A stretch of DNA of 64,000 bases from HLUCCA09 sp965277275 (GCA_965277275.1 CBDICG010000002.1:930001-994000), one strand, 5' to 3'. Shown: positions 33,989 through 42,931, counted from the stretch's first letter. Notes: generated by a model from the letters alone, not told the origin. Numbers and translations are program-made.

Positions 33989-34549
33989 CTACTTCAGAAG
34001 CGCGCTTTCCGTGACGATCTCATCGAGCGGCTCGTCGGTCGGCTCGATGGCCAGACGTTCGACGCCCTGAGCCGCATAGGCAAACCCGGTGGCTCGAACC
34101 CGCCGTTCCGCGCGCAGGGCCGCGAGCGTCCTGTCATAGAACCCGCCACCGTATCCGAGGCGGTATAGCCCGGCATCGAAAGCGACCATCGGAACGATGA
34201 GAATATCGGGAACGAGGGCCGCGCCATCAGCCGGGATCATGACGCGAAAGGGCCCTTCCACCAGCGCGCAGCCTGGCCGCCATGCGCGGAAGCTCAGGGG
34301 CAGCCCGGGCCCTTCGACAACCGGCACGCAGATCCGGTTCGCGGCGGAAAGGCGCGTCATGGCGGGAAGTGGGTCTGCCTCCGTCCGGATCGGAAGATAG
34401 CCGGCAATCACGTGCCCGGAGATCCCATCCGTCGCCGCGCACAAGGCATCCGACGCCGCCTCCCGGTGGCGCGCATGGGCATCCTTGCGGCGCTGAAACG
34501 CTGCCTTGCGGGCCAGCGCCTTCTCTTCGGTCATGTCAGAATTCGTCAT
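33989..34549 (-). CDS. fthC: 5-formyltetrahydrofolate cyclo-ligase
   Basis: A 186-residue enzyme that uses ATP to turn 5-formyl-THF into 5,10-methenyl-THF. The conserved elements are the N-terminal KALARKAAFQRRKDAHARH helix, AGYLPIRTEADPLPAM, the PDILIVPMVAFDAGLYRLGY region and the nucleotide loop GYGGGFYDRTL. The first ATG (34549) overlaps the mgtE stop by one base (TGATG); a second ATG at 34534 (MTEEKAL) is also plausible. mgtE lies directly upstream and ymdB downstream. Confidence 0.93.
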   Translation of the reverse strand: MTNSDMTEEKALARKAAFQRRKDAHARHREAASDALCAATDGISGHVIAGYLPIRTEADPLPAMTRLSAANRICVPVVEGPGLPLSFRAWRPGCALVEGPFRVMIPADGAALVPDILIVPMVAFDAGLYRLGYGGGFYDRTLAALRAERRVRATGFAYAAQGVERLAIEPTDEPLDEIVTESALLK

Positions 34550-35982
34550 CAGAGCAGCACCATGACCCCAAGTCCGAGAAACGCGAAAAAGCCTACGACG
34601 TCCGTCACGGTGGTCACGAACGTCCCCGATGCCAGAGCGGGATCAACACCCGCCCGCTCCAATGCAACGGGGATCAGAATACCCGCGAGCGCGGCGGCCC
34701 CCAGATTTATGACCATCGCCGCGGCGATCACAAAACCAAGGCGCGGGTCTGAGAACCAGAGCATGGCGATGATCCCCATCACCACGGCGAAGACGACGCC
34801 GTTGATCAGCCCAACGGCGATCTCGCGCATCACAACGCGCTGCAGGTTCGCGCCTGTCAGGTCTTTCGTGGCAAGCGCGCGCACGGCAACGGTCAGCGAC
34901 TGCGTCCCGGCATTTCCGCCCATGGACGCCACGATCGGCATCAGGATCGCCAGCGCCACGATCTGGGCGAGCGCCTCGTCAAAGAGGCCGATCACCAGAG
35001 ACGCGAGGATCGCCGTTCCGAGGTTCACCGCAAGCCACGGAAGCCGCCGCTTGACCGTTTCGCTCACCTTGTCCGCCAACGAGCTTTCATCGGATACGCC
35101 CGCAAGGCGCAGGATGTCCTCCTCATGCTCTTCGTCGAGCACAGCCATCGCGTCATCTATGGTGATGGCACCGACAAGCCGTTCATCCTCATCGACAACG
35201 GGCAAGGTGATCAGATGGTACTGATTGAAAGCGTAAGCGACCTCGCTTTCCGGCTTGTCCACCGGCACGGTCCGAAACGACGGCTCGGTGATGTCCTTCA
35301 GCGGCACCTCGCGCTTCGAGATCAGAATGCGCGATAGCATGGCGTAGCCGACCGGGCGCATTTTCGGATCGACCAGCACCACGTGATAAAACTGCTCGGG
35401 CAAATGCAGATCGTCGCCGTGGCGCAGCGCATCGATCGCGTCCCCGACCGTCCAGTGTTCGGGGGCGCGGACAACCTCGCGCTGCATCAATCGTCCGGCG
35501 GAATACTCGGGGTAAGACAACGCCTCCCGGATCGCCATACGGCGCGCGGGCGTGAGCGCCCCGAGCAGGCGCACTTGCTCCTCGGGCTCCAGATCCTCGA
35601 GCAGATCGACGACATCGTCACTATCGAGATCCCGCACTGCTTCGCCGACGACCTCGGGGGGCAGCGCTTCGATCACCTCCGCCCGGATAGACTCGTCGAG
35701 ATCCGTCAGAACGTCGCCGTCGATCTCGCGGCCCCACAGGGCGATCAGACGGGCGCGCAGGCCTTCGCCGAGTTGCTCGATCAGGTCGGCGATGTCGGCC
35801 GGGTGCAGACCCTCGAGAAGCTCCGCCACCCGCCGGGGATCTTCGCCCCGAATGGCTGTCAGGATCTGGTCGACCGTTTCGGGGGGCAATGCGTAGGCGT
35901 CATCTTCACGCACGTCGCTGTCGGGCTGTACAGGCGGCGGATCGCGTTGGGGCGCCAGCGGTTGATCTCGGTCGGCGGGCAT
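34549..35982 (-). CDS. mgtE: Magnesium transporter MgtE
   Basis: A 477-residue Mg2+ channel/transporter. The N-terminal superhelix (IADLIEQLGEGLRARLIALW to about residue 150) and a CBS pair (about 155-275, with YHLITLPVVDEDERLVGAIT) form the cytoplasmic magnesium sensor. Five membrane helices follow (LAVNLGTAILASLVIGLFDE onwards) with the pore block LMPIVASMGGNAGTQSLTV and FVTTVTDVVGFFAFLGLG. ATG 35982 has AGGAGG 5 bases upstream; the long frame further upstream runs antisense into guaD and is not coding. It is divergent from guaD with a 105-bp gap. Confidence 0.95.
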   Translation of the reverse strand: MPADRDQPLAPQRDPPPVQPDSDVREDDAYALPPETVDQILTAIRGEDPRRVAELLEGLHPADIADLIEQLGEGLRARLIALWGREIDGDVLTDLDESIRAEVIEALPPEVVGEAVRDLDSDDVVDLLEDLEPEEQVRLLGALTPARRMAIREALSYPEYSAGRLMQREVVRAPEHWTVGDAIDALRHGDDLHLPEQFYHVVLVDPKMRPVGYAMLSRILISKREVPLKDITEPSFRTVPVDKPESEVAYAFNQYHLITLPVVDEDERLVGAITIDDAMAVLDEEHEEDILRLAGVSDESSLADKVSETVKRRLPWLAVNLGTAILASLVIGLFDEALAQIVALAILMPIVASMGGNAGTQSLTVAVRALATKDLTGANLQRVVMREIAVGLINGVVFAVVMGIIAMLWFSDPRLGFVIAAAMVINLGAAALAGILIPVALERAGVDPALASGTFVTTVTDVVGFFAFLGLGVMVLL

Positions 35983-36087
35983 GGGCGCCTCCTGATTGCC
36001 GTTGGCGCGAAGATAGGCGGACAGCAGCAGGACGCAACCGGAATGGCGTGGATTTACGCTGCCCCGGCGCCCCCCTAGGGTACACCC

Positions 36088-37380
36088 ATGAGCGACGTAA
36101 CTCTCCTCCTCGGGCAGATCCTGATCTTCGATGCCAATCCGTTCGAGACGCCCCCCGACCACGCCGCACGTTATGAGCGAAAGGGCGCCGTCGCGGTGCG
36201 CGGCGGGCAGATCGTGGGGTGCGGCAGTGCCGATGATCTGATCGCGGCCCATCCCGATGCCAGCCGGATCGACTATGGCGAGGCGTTGCTCTTGCCCGGA
36301 TTCGTCGATGCCCACGCGCACTACCCGCAAACGGCGATCATCGCGAGCTGGGGAAAACGCCTCATCGACTGGCTCAACGAGTACACCTTTCCCGAAGAGA
36401 TGCGCTTTGGGGATCCGGCCTATGCCCGCGCGCAAGCCGACACATATCTCGATCTGCTTGCGGCCCACGGCACCACGACGGTCGCGAGCTTCTGCACGAT
36501 CCATCCCGGGTCTGTCGATGCGCTGTTCGAGGCCGCTGCTGCGCGCGGCATGGCGGTGACGGCGGGACGCACCTGCATGGATCGCAATGCGCCGGAGGGT
36601 CTGCGGGACACCGCGCAATCAGCCTACGACGAGAGCGCGTCCCTGATCGAACGGTGGCACGGTGTTGGGCGGGCGGCCTACGCGATCACGCCGCGCTTCA
36701 CGCCGACATCTACGCCAGAGCAGCTCGAAGCGCTCGGGGCGCTCTGGGCCGCGCATCCGACATGCGCGATGCAGACGCATCTCAGCGAGCAGACCGACGA
36801 GCTCGATTGGGTCGCGCGGCTCCATCCAGAGGCCCGCGACTACCTCGACACCTATGAAGCGCACGGGCTCATCGGCCCCGGCGCGCTGTTTGGCCATGCG
36901 ATCTGGCTGACCGAGCGCGAGCGCGCGCGCCTCGCCGAAGCCGGCGCCTCTGTCGTGCATTGCCCGACCTCGAACACGTTCATCGGCTCTGGCCTCTTCG
37001 ACACGGCGCGCGCCGTTCGGGGCGGGATCGGGGTTGGCCTCGCAACGGATACAGGCGGTGGGTCGTCATTCTCGATGCTGCGCACCATGGCCGCCGCCTA
37101 CGAGATCGGGCAGCTCTCGGGCACCGCGCTGCATCCTGCGGAGCTATTGTGGCTCGCAACGGAAGGATCGGCACGTGCGTTGCGCCGCGAGGCCGAGATC
37201 GGGACCTTCGCTGTCGGATCCGCCGCAGACCTCGTGGTGCTAGACTTGTCGTCCACGCCCGCCATCGCACAGCGCGCCGCGCGCGCGGACACCATCTGGG
37301 AGGCGGTCTTCCCCACGATCATGATGGGCGATGACCGGGCCGTGCTCACAACATGGGTCGGCGGGCAGGCGCTTCTCTAA
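36088..37380 (+). CDS. guaD: Guanine deaminase
   Basis: A 430-residue amidohydrolase that deaminates guanine to xanthine in purine catabolism. Metal and catalytic motifs follow the family order: PGFVDAHAHYPQT (HxH), the FCTIHPGSVDALFEAA region, MQTHLSEQTDELDW (His/Glu), LFGHAIWLTERE, VHCPTSNTFIGSGLFD and ATDTGGGSSFSML. All zinc ligands appear present. No other purine catabolism genes are next to it. The ATG at 36088 has only a weak Shine-Dalgarno. Confidence 0.95.
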   Translation: MSDVTLLLGQILIFDANPFETPPDHAARYERKGAVAVRGGQIVGCGSADDLIAAHPDASRIDYGEALLLPGFVDAHAHYPQTAIIASWGKRLIDWLNEYTFPEEMRFGDPAYARAQADTYLDLLAAHGTTTVASFCTIHPGSVDALFEAAAARGMAVTAGRTCMDRNAPEGLRDTAQSAYDESASLIERWHGVGRAAYAITPRFTPTSTPEQLEALGALWAAHPTCAMQTHLSEQTDELDWVARLHPEARDYLDTYEAHGLIGPGALFGHAIWLTERERARLAEAGASVVHCPTSNTFIGSGLFDTARAVRGGIGVGLATDTGGGSSFSMLRTMAAAYEIGQLSGTALHPAELLWLATEGSARALRREAEIGTFAVGSAADLVVLDLSSTPAIAQRAARADTIWEAVFPTIMMGDDRAVLTTWVGGQALL

Positions 37381-37432
37381 AGGGCGTCTGCGCCTTGCGG
37401 CAGCCGGGGCGGCGCGACAGAAAGGCCCCGCC

Positions 37433-38248
37433 CTAGGCGCTGTTCAAGAGTTCCAACGCAGCGGCGTGCAGTGTGGCATTGGCGGCTGCGATGACGCGTC
37501 CGCCGCCATCCGCCCGGCCACCCTCCCAATTGGTGACGATGCCTCCGGCCGCTTCGATCACGGCAATCGGGGCGCAGACGTCGTAGGAATAGAGCCCTGC
37601 CTCGATCACCAGGTCGACACCGCCCACCGCAACAAGCCCATAGGCATAGCAATCCATCCCGTAGCGCGTGAGCTTCACTTTCGACGCGACGCGCTGGAAG
37701 GCCCTGCGCTCCGCCTCGGTGCCGATCTCCGGGAACGTCGTGCACAACAGCGCTTCGTCGAGCGACGTCGTGGTGCGGGTCGCCAGCGGCCGGACATCGT
37801 CGCCGCGCAGCAGCTCGGCGCGGCCAAGCCCGCCACACCAGCGCTCGCCCGTATAGGGTTGGTCAATCACGCCGAGGATCGGGCCATTTGCATTGCACAG
37901 GGCGATGAGCGTGCCCCAGGTGGGCGCTCCGATCAGGTAGGCACGCGTGCCGTCGATCGGATCCAGTACCCAGGTCAGACCGCTTGTGCCGGCGCTTTGC
38001 CCCATCTCCTCCCCGAGGATCGAATCCTCGGGCCGGTGGGTTGCCAGAACTGCGCGCATCGCCGCCTCGGACGCGCGATCCGCTCGGGTCACAGGATCGA
38101 ATGCGGCGGTCTTGGCGAGCTTGTTCTCGACATCGAGGGTCGCGGAACGGAACAGTGGAAGCGTTTCAGCCCGCGCTGCGTCCGCGAGAGCGTGTGCGAC
38201 GTGCACGAGGCCGGCCGCCGCATCAGGGGAAACGTTCGTGACTTCCAC
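37433..38248 (-). CDS. hisN: Inositol-monophosphatase-family phosphatase, probable histidinol-phosphatase
   Basis: A 271-residue enzyme of the IMPase family. Motifs are DPVTRADRASEAAMRAVL, the LGEEMG metal site, WVLDPIDGTRAYLIGAPTWG (DPIDGT) and YDVCAPIAVIEAAGG at the C-terminal metal site. The DGT followed by RAYLIG and the overall length match the HisN type used for histidine synthesis in actinobacteria and alphaproteobacteria. An inositol or nucleotide phosphatase role cannot be excluded. It is convergent with guaD. Confidence 0.88.
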   Translation of the reverse strand: MEVTNVSPDAAAGLVHVAHALADAARAETLPLFRSATLDVENKLAKTAAFDPVTRADRASEAAMRAVLATHRPEDSILGEEMGQSAGTSGLTWVLDPIDGTRAYLIGAPTWGTLIALCNANGPILGVIDQPYTGERWCGGLGRAELLRGDDVRPLATRTTTSLDEALLCTTFPEIGTEAERRAFQRVASKVKLTRYGMDCYAYGLVAVGGVDLVIEAGLYSYDVCAPIAVIEAAGGIVTNWEGGRADGGGRVIAAANATLHAAALELLNSA

Positions 38249-38360
38249 AGGCCCGCTCCTTCAGTTGGAGCGGTCCAATCCTAAATTCGCACCGTGGTCA
38301 ACCGCCGGCGCCGCGGTCGGACATTGGCCTATCCGATGCCGCCTACGTGGCAGGGGGCTT

Positions 38361-38720
38361 TCAAGCAGCGTCGCTCAGAACGCGGGCCAGATCGAACAGG
38401 CGGCGGCGCTGATGCTCCGGGATAGAGTAGTAGGACCGGACGAGCTCCATGGCTTCCTTGTCGGCCATCATGTCACGCTGCGCGGCGGCCTCTTCGCTCT
38501 CGGCTTCGAGCCCTTCGAAGAAGAACGCAACCGGCACGCCCAATGCATCCGCGATGTCCCAAAGCCGAGATGCGCTGATCCTGTTCATCCCGGTTTCATA
38601 CTTCTGGATCTGCTGGAACTTGATCCCAACCTTTTCCGCAAGCTGCTGTTGCGTCATACCGACCATCCAACGACGGTGGCGTACCCTCTTTCCAACGTGG
38701 ACATCTACTGGATGAGACAT
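38361..38720 (-). CDS. XRE-family transcriptional regulator
   Basis: A 119-residue DNA-binding protein. The N-terminal helix-turn-helix reads VGKRVRHRRWMVGMTQQQLA, EKVGIKFQQIQKYETGMNRI and SASRLWDIADALGVPVAFFF, the pattern of a group of alphaproteobacterial regulators that includes some controlling polysaccharide, motility or cell cycle genes. The C-terminal 50 residues form an acidic helix and a YYSIPEHQRRRLFDLARVL helix. GGGAG is placed 6 bases before the ATG. Its promoter region holds a GCAA-G-TTGC palindrome that could be its own operator. Confidence 0.93.
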   Translation of the reverse strand: MSHPVDVHVGKRVRHRRWMVGMTQQQLAEKVGIKFQQIQKYETGMNRISASRLWDIADALGVPVAFFFEGLEAESEEAAAQRDMMADKEAMELVRSYYSIPEHQRRRLFDLARVLSDAA

Positions 38721-38742
38721 CTCTACTCCCTACGCGTGTTTC

Positions 38743-38770
38743 ATAAGATATGTAGCAAGTTGCGTACCAA
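38743..38770 (-). promoter_or_regulatory. Candidate promoter and operator of the XRE regulator
   Basis: On the minus strand TTGGTA (complement of 38765-38770) and TCTTAT (complement of 38743-38748) are 16 bases apart. The spacer contains the palindrome GCAAGTTGC (38755-38763), a plausible repressor site. The surrounding 290-bp gap (38721-39010) is the most AT-rich intergenic region seen in the window. Confidence 0.4.
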
Positions 38771-38919
38771 AACCGAGGAAGTCTCCTTACATTTCATTTT
38801 TAGCCTACACCCCTTTTGTTTTCGGGCAGTTGACGAGCGTGCGACTTCGAACCGAAACCGATTGAGCCGAACGGGCCGAAAATCACCTTACGATTGTGCA
38901 GCTCGGGCACCATTTCTTT

Positions 38920-38961
38920 GCAAGATGCAATGGCCGACTACGAGAACATCGCAAAATGCAA
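38920..38961. repeat. Paired motif GCAAGATGCAA / GCAAAATGCAA, 31 bp apart
   Basis: Two 11-bp copies differing at one base lie at 38920-38930 and 38951-38961, about three helical turns apart, 50 to 90 bp upstream of the quinone oxidoreductase gene. The half-site GCAA is shared with the palindrome in the XRE promoter. A regulator binding site is likely but unproven. Confidence 0.4.
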
Positions 38962-39010
38962 ATAGTCTCGAACAACGGCCTCCCGACTACGCCTAGGAAC
39001 GTGGAACTCC

Positions 39011-40006
39011 ATGACGTTATCACAGAACATTCGGCAATGGCAGGCTGACGATGTCGCTGGCCCGCTGGAACTGAAGCAGGTCTCCCTACCCGCCCCCGGG
39101 CCCGGCGAGGTCAGGATCCGCGTCGCGGCCTGTGGCCTCAACTTTGCCGACACGCTCATGCTCGAAGAGCGCTACCAGGAGAAGCCTCCCTGGCCGCTCG
39201 TGCTGGGTATGGAGGTCTCCGGCATTGTCGAAGCAGTGGGAGCCGGGGTCACCGCCCCCGCCGTTGGATCCCGCGTCGCGGCGTTCGCTGGCCACGGCGG
39301 CTTGTCTGAGGCGATCTGTCTGCCGGCTGGGGCGTGCATCGCGCTGCCCAAGTCGGTGGACATGGCGGCGGGGGCGGCGTTCCAGGTGGTTTACGGCACC
39401 GCACACCTCGCGTTGTCGCGCCGCGCCGCGCTGCGCCCCGGCGAGCGCCTCGTCGTTACCGGAGCCGCGGGCGGCACGGGGCTTGCCACTGTACAAGTCG
39501 GGGCCGCGATGGGGGCTGAGGTGGTTGCAATCGCCTGCGGCACGGAAAAGCTCGATCTTGCCAAGCGCGCCGGTGCGGCCCACGGCATCGATGCCTCCGC
39601 CAGTGACATTCGCTCCCGGATCAAGGCGCTCGGCGGGGCCGATGTGGTTGTCGACACCGTTGGCGCACCACTCTGGGACGAGTTGCTCCGCGCGGCCAAC
39701 CCCGAAGCGCGGCTCTTTCCGATCGGGTTCGCCGGGGGAGAGGTCCCCCGGATCAAGGCCAACCACTTGCTGGTCAAGAACCTGTCCGTCCTCGGGTTCT
39801 ATTGGGGCGGCTACCTCCGTTTTGCTCCGGCAGCCCTCCACCAAAGCCTCGCGCACGTCCTCGACTGGATCTCGACGGGAAAGCTGGAGGTTCAGGTCAG
39901 CGCCCGCTATCCCTTTGATCAGGCGGATAAAGCGCTTGCTGTAATCCGGAGACGGGAAGCCCGCGGGAAGATCGTGGTCACGACCGAAGACAGCGCCGGT
40001 ACCTAG
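39011..40006 (+). CDS. NADPH:quinone oxidoreductase family protein (zinc-free MDR)
   Basis: A 331-residue medium-chain dehydrogenase/reductase. The N-terminal GroES-like half contains PGPGEVRIRVAACGLNFADT and GMEVSGIVEAVGAGV. The nucleotide fold has VTGAAGGTGLATVQVGAAMG and later GGADVVVDTVGAPLWDELL. Zinc-binding cysteines are absent, as in quinone oxidoreductases, and the C-terminus carries the family's SARYPFDQADKALAVIRRRE block. It shares a CTAG at its stop with the convergent LysR gene. Substrate is unknown. Confidence 0.93.
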   Translation: MTLSQNIRQWQADDVAGPLELKQVSLPAPGPGEVRIRVAACGLNFADTLMLEERYQEKPPWPLVLGMEVSGIVEAVGAGVTAPAVGSRVAAFAGHGGLSEAICLPAGACIALPKSVDMAAGAAFQVVYGTAHLALSRRAALRPGERLVVTGAAGGTGLATVQVGAAMGAEVVAIACGTEKLDLAKRAGAAHGIDASASDIRSRIKALGGADVVVDTVGAPLWDELLRAANPEARLFPIGFAGGEVPRIKANHLLVKNLSVLGFYWGGYLRFAPAALHQSLAHVLDWISTGKLEVQVSARYPFDQADKALAVIRRREARGKIVVTTEDSAGT

Positions 40007-40872
40007 GCAGCGCGCAGGCGCTCCTGCCCGTAGACATCGCGGATCATATCCGCGAGCGCGCGCTCTGCCGGCCCTTGTGCCAGCTCGGAGACATAGAGGT
40101 TCACCTTGTAGGTCTTGAGGTCGGGCAATGCGCCTGCGTGGGACACAGGTTCCGTCTGCGGAGGCTCGGCCCCCTCCAGAACCGCGGAGATTGCCATGTC
40201 GGCGCTGACGGTCGCTTCGATTGTCCGCCCACTGTCGGATTCAACAGCCATTTCCCAACTGAGCGATGCTTGATCAAGGCTCCGCAGCGCGGCCGTCCGG
40301 AAGACGCAGTGCCGCTCGAATGCGAGGCGCAACGGACGGCTCCGCCAAACCTGCCCACCCGGCGCCCCGATCCAAACGAGCTGCCGCTCTGCAAGCGTTT
40401 CGCCCCCGGCCTCGACGTCTTCCTCGGTGGTCAGGATCATGGCGCACTCACCGCGCACGAACGTGTCGCGCAAGGAAGTTGTCCAGGAAGACAGGAGGTT
40501 GACACGCATGCGCGGAAAATCCGCCGCGAACCGGCGCATGACCTGCGGGATGAAAGGATAGACGATATCATGCGGGACGCCGAGCGTGATTTCACCCTCG
40601 TATTCCTGCGCCGTCATGCGCCCCACCACCTCGTCATTGAGCGCGAGGATACGCCGCGCGTAAGATAACAGCTGATCGCCCTCGGCGGTCAGGGCGATAC
40701 CGCGACCCGAGCGATCGAAGAGCGATAGCCCCAAGCTCTCCTCCAAACGCTTCATCTGCATCGACACGGCGGATTGCGTCAGGTTGAGGCCGCTCGCGGC
40801 GCGCGTGACGCCCCCGGTCTGCGCTACAGCTACGAAGGACCGCAGAGCGGTCATGTCAAGATTGCGGCGCAT
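40003..40872 (-). CDS. LysR-family transcriptional regulator
   Basis: A 289-residue LysR protein. The winged helix occupies residues 5-65 (LRSFVAVAQTGGVTRAASGL, NLTQSAVSMQMKRLEESLGL, FDRSGRGIALTAEGDQLL). The effector domain begins with TLGVPHDIVYPFIPQVMRRF. LysR proteins commonly act on a divergent neighbour, which here is the DUF1127 gene 156 bp away. Inducer is unknown. It converges with the quinone oxidoreductase and the two stops overlap by 4 bp. Confidence 0.94.
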   Translation of the reverse strand: MRRNLDMTALRSFVAVAQTGGVTRAASGLNLTQSAVSMQMKRLEESLGLSLFDRSGRGIALTAEGDQLLSYARRILALNDEVVGRMTAQEYEGEITLGVPHDIVYPFIPQVMRRFAADFPRMRVNLLSSWTTSLRDTFVRGECAMILTTEEDVEAGGETLAERQLVWIGAPGGQVWRSRPLRLAFERHCVFRTAALRSLDQASLSWEMAVESDSGRTIEATVSADMAISAVLEGAEPPQTEPVSHAGALPDLKTYKVNLYVSELAQGPAERALADMIRDVYGQERLRAA

Positions 40873-41028
40873 GGCCCCTCCATCAAAGAACGTGATGCAT
40901 CACTTCAAAATCATTCGTTTTACATATTGCCCCAAAACACCCAGATAGATCAAGCAAGTTGATCGAAGAACCCATCAGCACAACGAATACAGAACATTCG
41001 CTGCGCTGCAGCAGAAAGGGAAGCACCC

Positions 41029-41256
41029 ATGTCCACCCGCATCCATCACGCGCCCCTTGCGCTGGCCAAGAAGCCTCTGCGCCGCCCGAGGATGTCCTCG
41101 CTGATGTCGCTCCTCGGCCTCGCCCGGCAACGGCGCGCACTCGCCGAACTCGACAGCAAGGCACTCAATGACATCGGATTGACGCGCGAGGCGGCATTGC
41201 GCGAAGCAGAGCGTCCGATCTGGGACGTCCCAACCTATTGGTCTAACAAGATTTGA
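41029..41256 (+). CDS. DUF1127 small basic protein
   Basis: A 75-residue protein whose second half is a DUF1127 (YjiS-like) arginine-rich domain: LGLARQRRALAELDSKALND followed by IGLTREAALREAERPIWD. In alphaproteobacteria such proteins are small, stress- or growth-phase-related, and some bind RNA. AAGGGAAG lies about 6 bases upstream of ATG 41029; a second ATG at MSSLMSLLGL is possible. The LysR gene is divergent. Confidence 0.9.
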   Translation: MSTRIHHAPLALAKKPLRRPRMSSLMSLLGLARQRRALAELDSKALNDIGLTREAALREAERPIWDVPTYWSNKI

Positions 41257-41563
41257 CCGACCGGCAAGCGGCCCGGGCCGACGTGGCCGCTTGTCATCGC
41301 TCTTGCCCTCAATCGCTACGCTCCGCGTACGCCCGTCCGCCCGCTCCCGCGCGGCGTGGGCCTTCGTGGACCCGCGCATTCGCGCCTCCGAGCGAGCGTC
41401 TTTCCTGGCATCTACCCAAAATGATGTAGATGGGATGAAGCTTTTGAAGAGAACCGCCTTGAAACGGCGGGGGCGCTCTACGATATTATGCCCAGAAGCG
41501 CCTCGCCTCAATGGCGGGTCCGTCCGAGTGGGCGGGTATGCGCGGATGGATATGGAGGTATGA
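41257..41563. other. Intergenic region upstream of the Bax-inhibitor gene
   Basis: A 307-bp stretch. It contains an inverted repeat CATCTAC...GTAGATG (41409-41432), a second one, CCGCC-TTGAAAC-GGCGG, overlapping the proposed -35 at 41459, and a leader of about 70 bases with small GC hairpins before the Bax-inhibitor start. A short plus-strand frame at 41291-41563 runs into the leader and has no family-like sequence. Confidence 0.5.
41459..41487 (+). promoter_or_regulatory. Candidate promoter of the Bax-inhibitor gene
   Basis: TTGAAA (41459-41464) and GATATT (41482-41487) are 17 bases apart, about 77 bases before the start codon. The -35 sits inside the inverted repeat CCGCC...GGCGG, which could serve as an operator. 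Confidence 0.4.
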
Positions 41564-42313
41564 ATGGCTGAATACCAGACGGCGCGGCAGCCCGGTTATG
41601 CCGGCGTCCGCACCGCAGAGATCGACGCGGGCCTGCGCGCGCACATGAGCAAGGTCTACGGCACGATGTCCGTGGGCATGTTGATCACCGGCGCCGCTGC
41701 GTGGGCGATTTCGGGACTGTCCGTGAACGCGGATGGCACGCTGACCGGCCTTGGGATGGCGATCTACGCCTCCCCGCTGCAATGGGTGATCATGTTCGCA
41801 CCGCTGATCTTCGTGTTCGGCTTCGCGGCAATGGTCAACCGTATGTCGGCCGCAGCGGCACAGCTTACGTTCTACGGATTTGCTGCCGTCATGGGCCTGT
41901 CGCTCAGCTCGATCTTCCTCGTCTACACGACCTATTCGATCACCCAGATCTTCCTGATCACCGCGATCGCCTTTGCTGGTCTCTCCATCTGGGGTTACAC
42001 CACGAAGAAGGACATTTCGGGATGGGGCGCGTTCCTCATCATGGGTGTGATCGGCTTGATCGTGGCGTCGATCGTAAACATCTTCCTCGCCTCTCCCGCG
42101 ATGATGTTCGCAATTTCCGCGATTGGCGTTCTGATCTTCGCGGGCCTCACGGCTTACGACACGCAGCGCATCAAGAACGAGTACGTTCAGTTCGCCGCGA
42201 TGGGCGATCAGGAGTGGCTCGGGAAAGCCGCGATCATGGGCGCGCTGTCGCTCTACCTGAACTTCATCAACATGTTCATGATGCTGCTGAGCCTCTTCGG
42301 CCAGCGCGAGTGA
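41564..42313 (+). CDS. Bax inhibitor-1/YccA family membrane protein
   Basis: A 249-residue protein with seven predicted helices. The hydrophilic N-terminus (residues 1-30) is followed by LRAHMSKVYGTMSVGMLITG, the GFAAVMGLSLSSIFLVYTTY core and the conserved loop GLTAYDTQRIKNEYVQFA, whose Asp residues form the pH-sensing pair in family structures. Members are proton- or calcium-leak channels or interact with FtsH; the role here is unknown. GGAGG precedes the ATG. An intrinsic terminator follows the gene. Confidence 0.95.
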   Translation: MAEYQTARQPGYAGVRTAEIDAGLRAHMSKVYGTMSVGMLITGAAAWAISGLSVNADGTLTGLGMAIYASPLQWVIMFAPLIFVFGFAAMVNRMSAAAAQLTFYGFAAVMGLSLSSIFLVYTTYSITQIFLITAIAFAGLSIWGYTTKKDISGWGAFLIMGVIGLIVASIVNIFLASPAMMFAISAIGVLIFAGLTAYDTQRIKNEYVQFAAMGDQEWLGKAAIMGALSLYLNFINMFMMLLSLFGQRE

Positions 42314-42336
42314 TCTCGTCCGCTATTTGAACAAAG

Positions 42337-42366
42337 AAAGGCCGGGCCCAGCGCCCGGCCTTTTTC
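42337..42366 (+). terminator. Rho-independent terminator after the Bax-inhibitor gene
   Basis: AAAGGCCGGGC (42337-42347) pairs with GCCCGGCCTTT (42353-42363) around a 5-base loop and runs directly into TTTTT. It starts 24 bp after the stop codon. This is the clearest intrinsic terminator in the window. Confidence 0.93.
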
Positions 42367-42415
42367 GTTGTGCGCCCAGAGCGTGCGTTCTCTAAGCGAT
42401 CCAGTCGCGCCGAAG

Positions 42416-42907
42416 TCAGGCCGTCCTCACCATCCGAACGGCCGGAAACGTGATACCCTCGGCCAGCGGGATCGTCACCGGGCCGACCTCGACAAAGCCC
42501 ATGGCCCGGTAGAACGGGACAGCCGTGAAGGTTGCAAGGCAGTTGTACCCGGTGATCCCCGCCGCGTCTGCCGTCCGGAAGATGACGTCAAACAAAGCGC
42601 GCCCGATACCCCGTCGAACACAGGCGGGATCCGTCACGACGTGCCGGATCTCCGCCGTCTCACGCCGACGGGCAGAGCGGGTCCAGCCGCCCGCTGCGAG
42701 CGCCCGGCCATAGCCATCGTCTGCCATGAAATACGTGCCACAGGAGACAAGCTCGGGCCGGGCCCGAGAGATGATCGGTACCGCCGTGACCATCAAAGAC
42801 GGCGGGTAATCCGGCTTCAGCAACACCGGGTAGCTGCGGGCCAGCAGCGCATCGACTGCCGCGAAGTCTGCTGAGGTCGTCGGACGAATGGTGATGGTCT
42901 TGCTCAT
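42416..42907 (-). CDS. GNAT-family N-acetyltransferase
   Basis: A 163-residue acetyltransferase. The acetyl-CoA site is visible as RHVVTDPACVRRGIGRALFD (the R/Q-x-x-G-x-G/A motif) in the middle, followed by a NCLATFTAVPFYRAMGFVEV strand-helix typical of GNAT C-termini. The substrate is unknown. It lies downstream of rpmG on the same strand, separated from it by a strong terminator, so it probably has its own promoter. Confidence 0.92.
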   Translation of the reverse strand: MSKTITIRPTTSADFAAVDALLARSYPVLLKPDYPPSLMVTAVPIISRARPELVSCGTYFMADDGYGRALAAGGWTRSARRRETAEIRHVVTDPACVRRGIGRALFDVIFRTADAAGITGYNCLATFTAVPFYRAMGFVEVGPVTIPLAEGITFPAVRMVRTA

Positions 42908-42931
42908 CTGCCCCTCCGGACGATGAAAACG

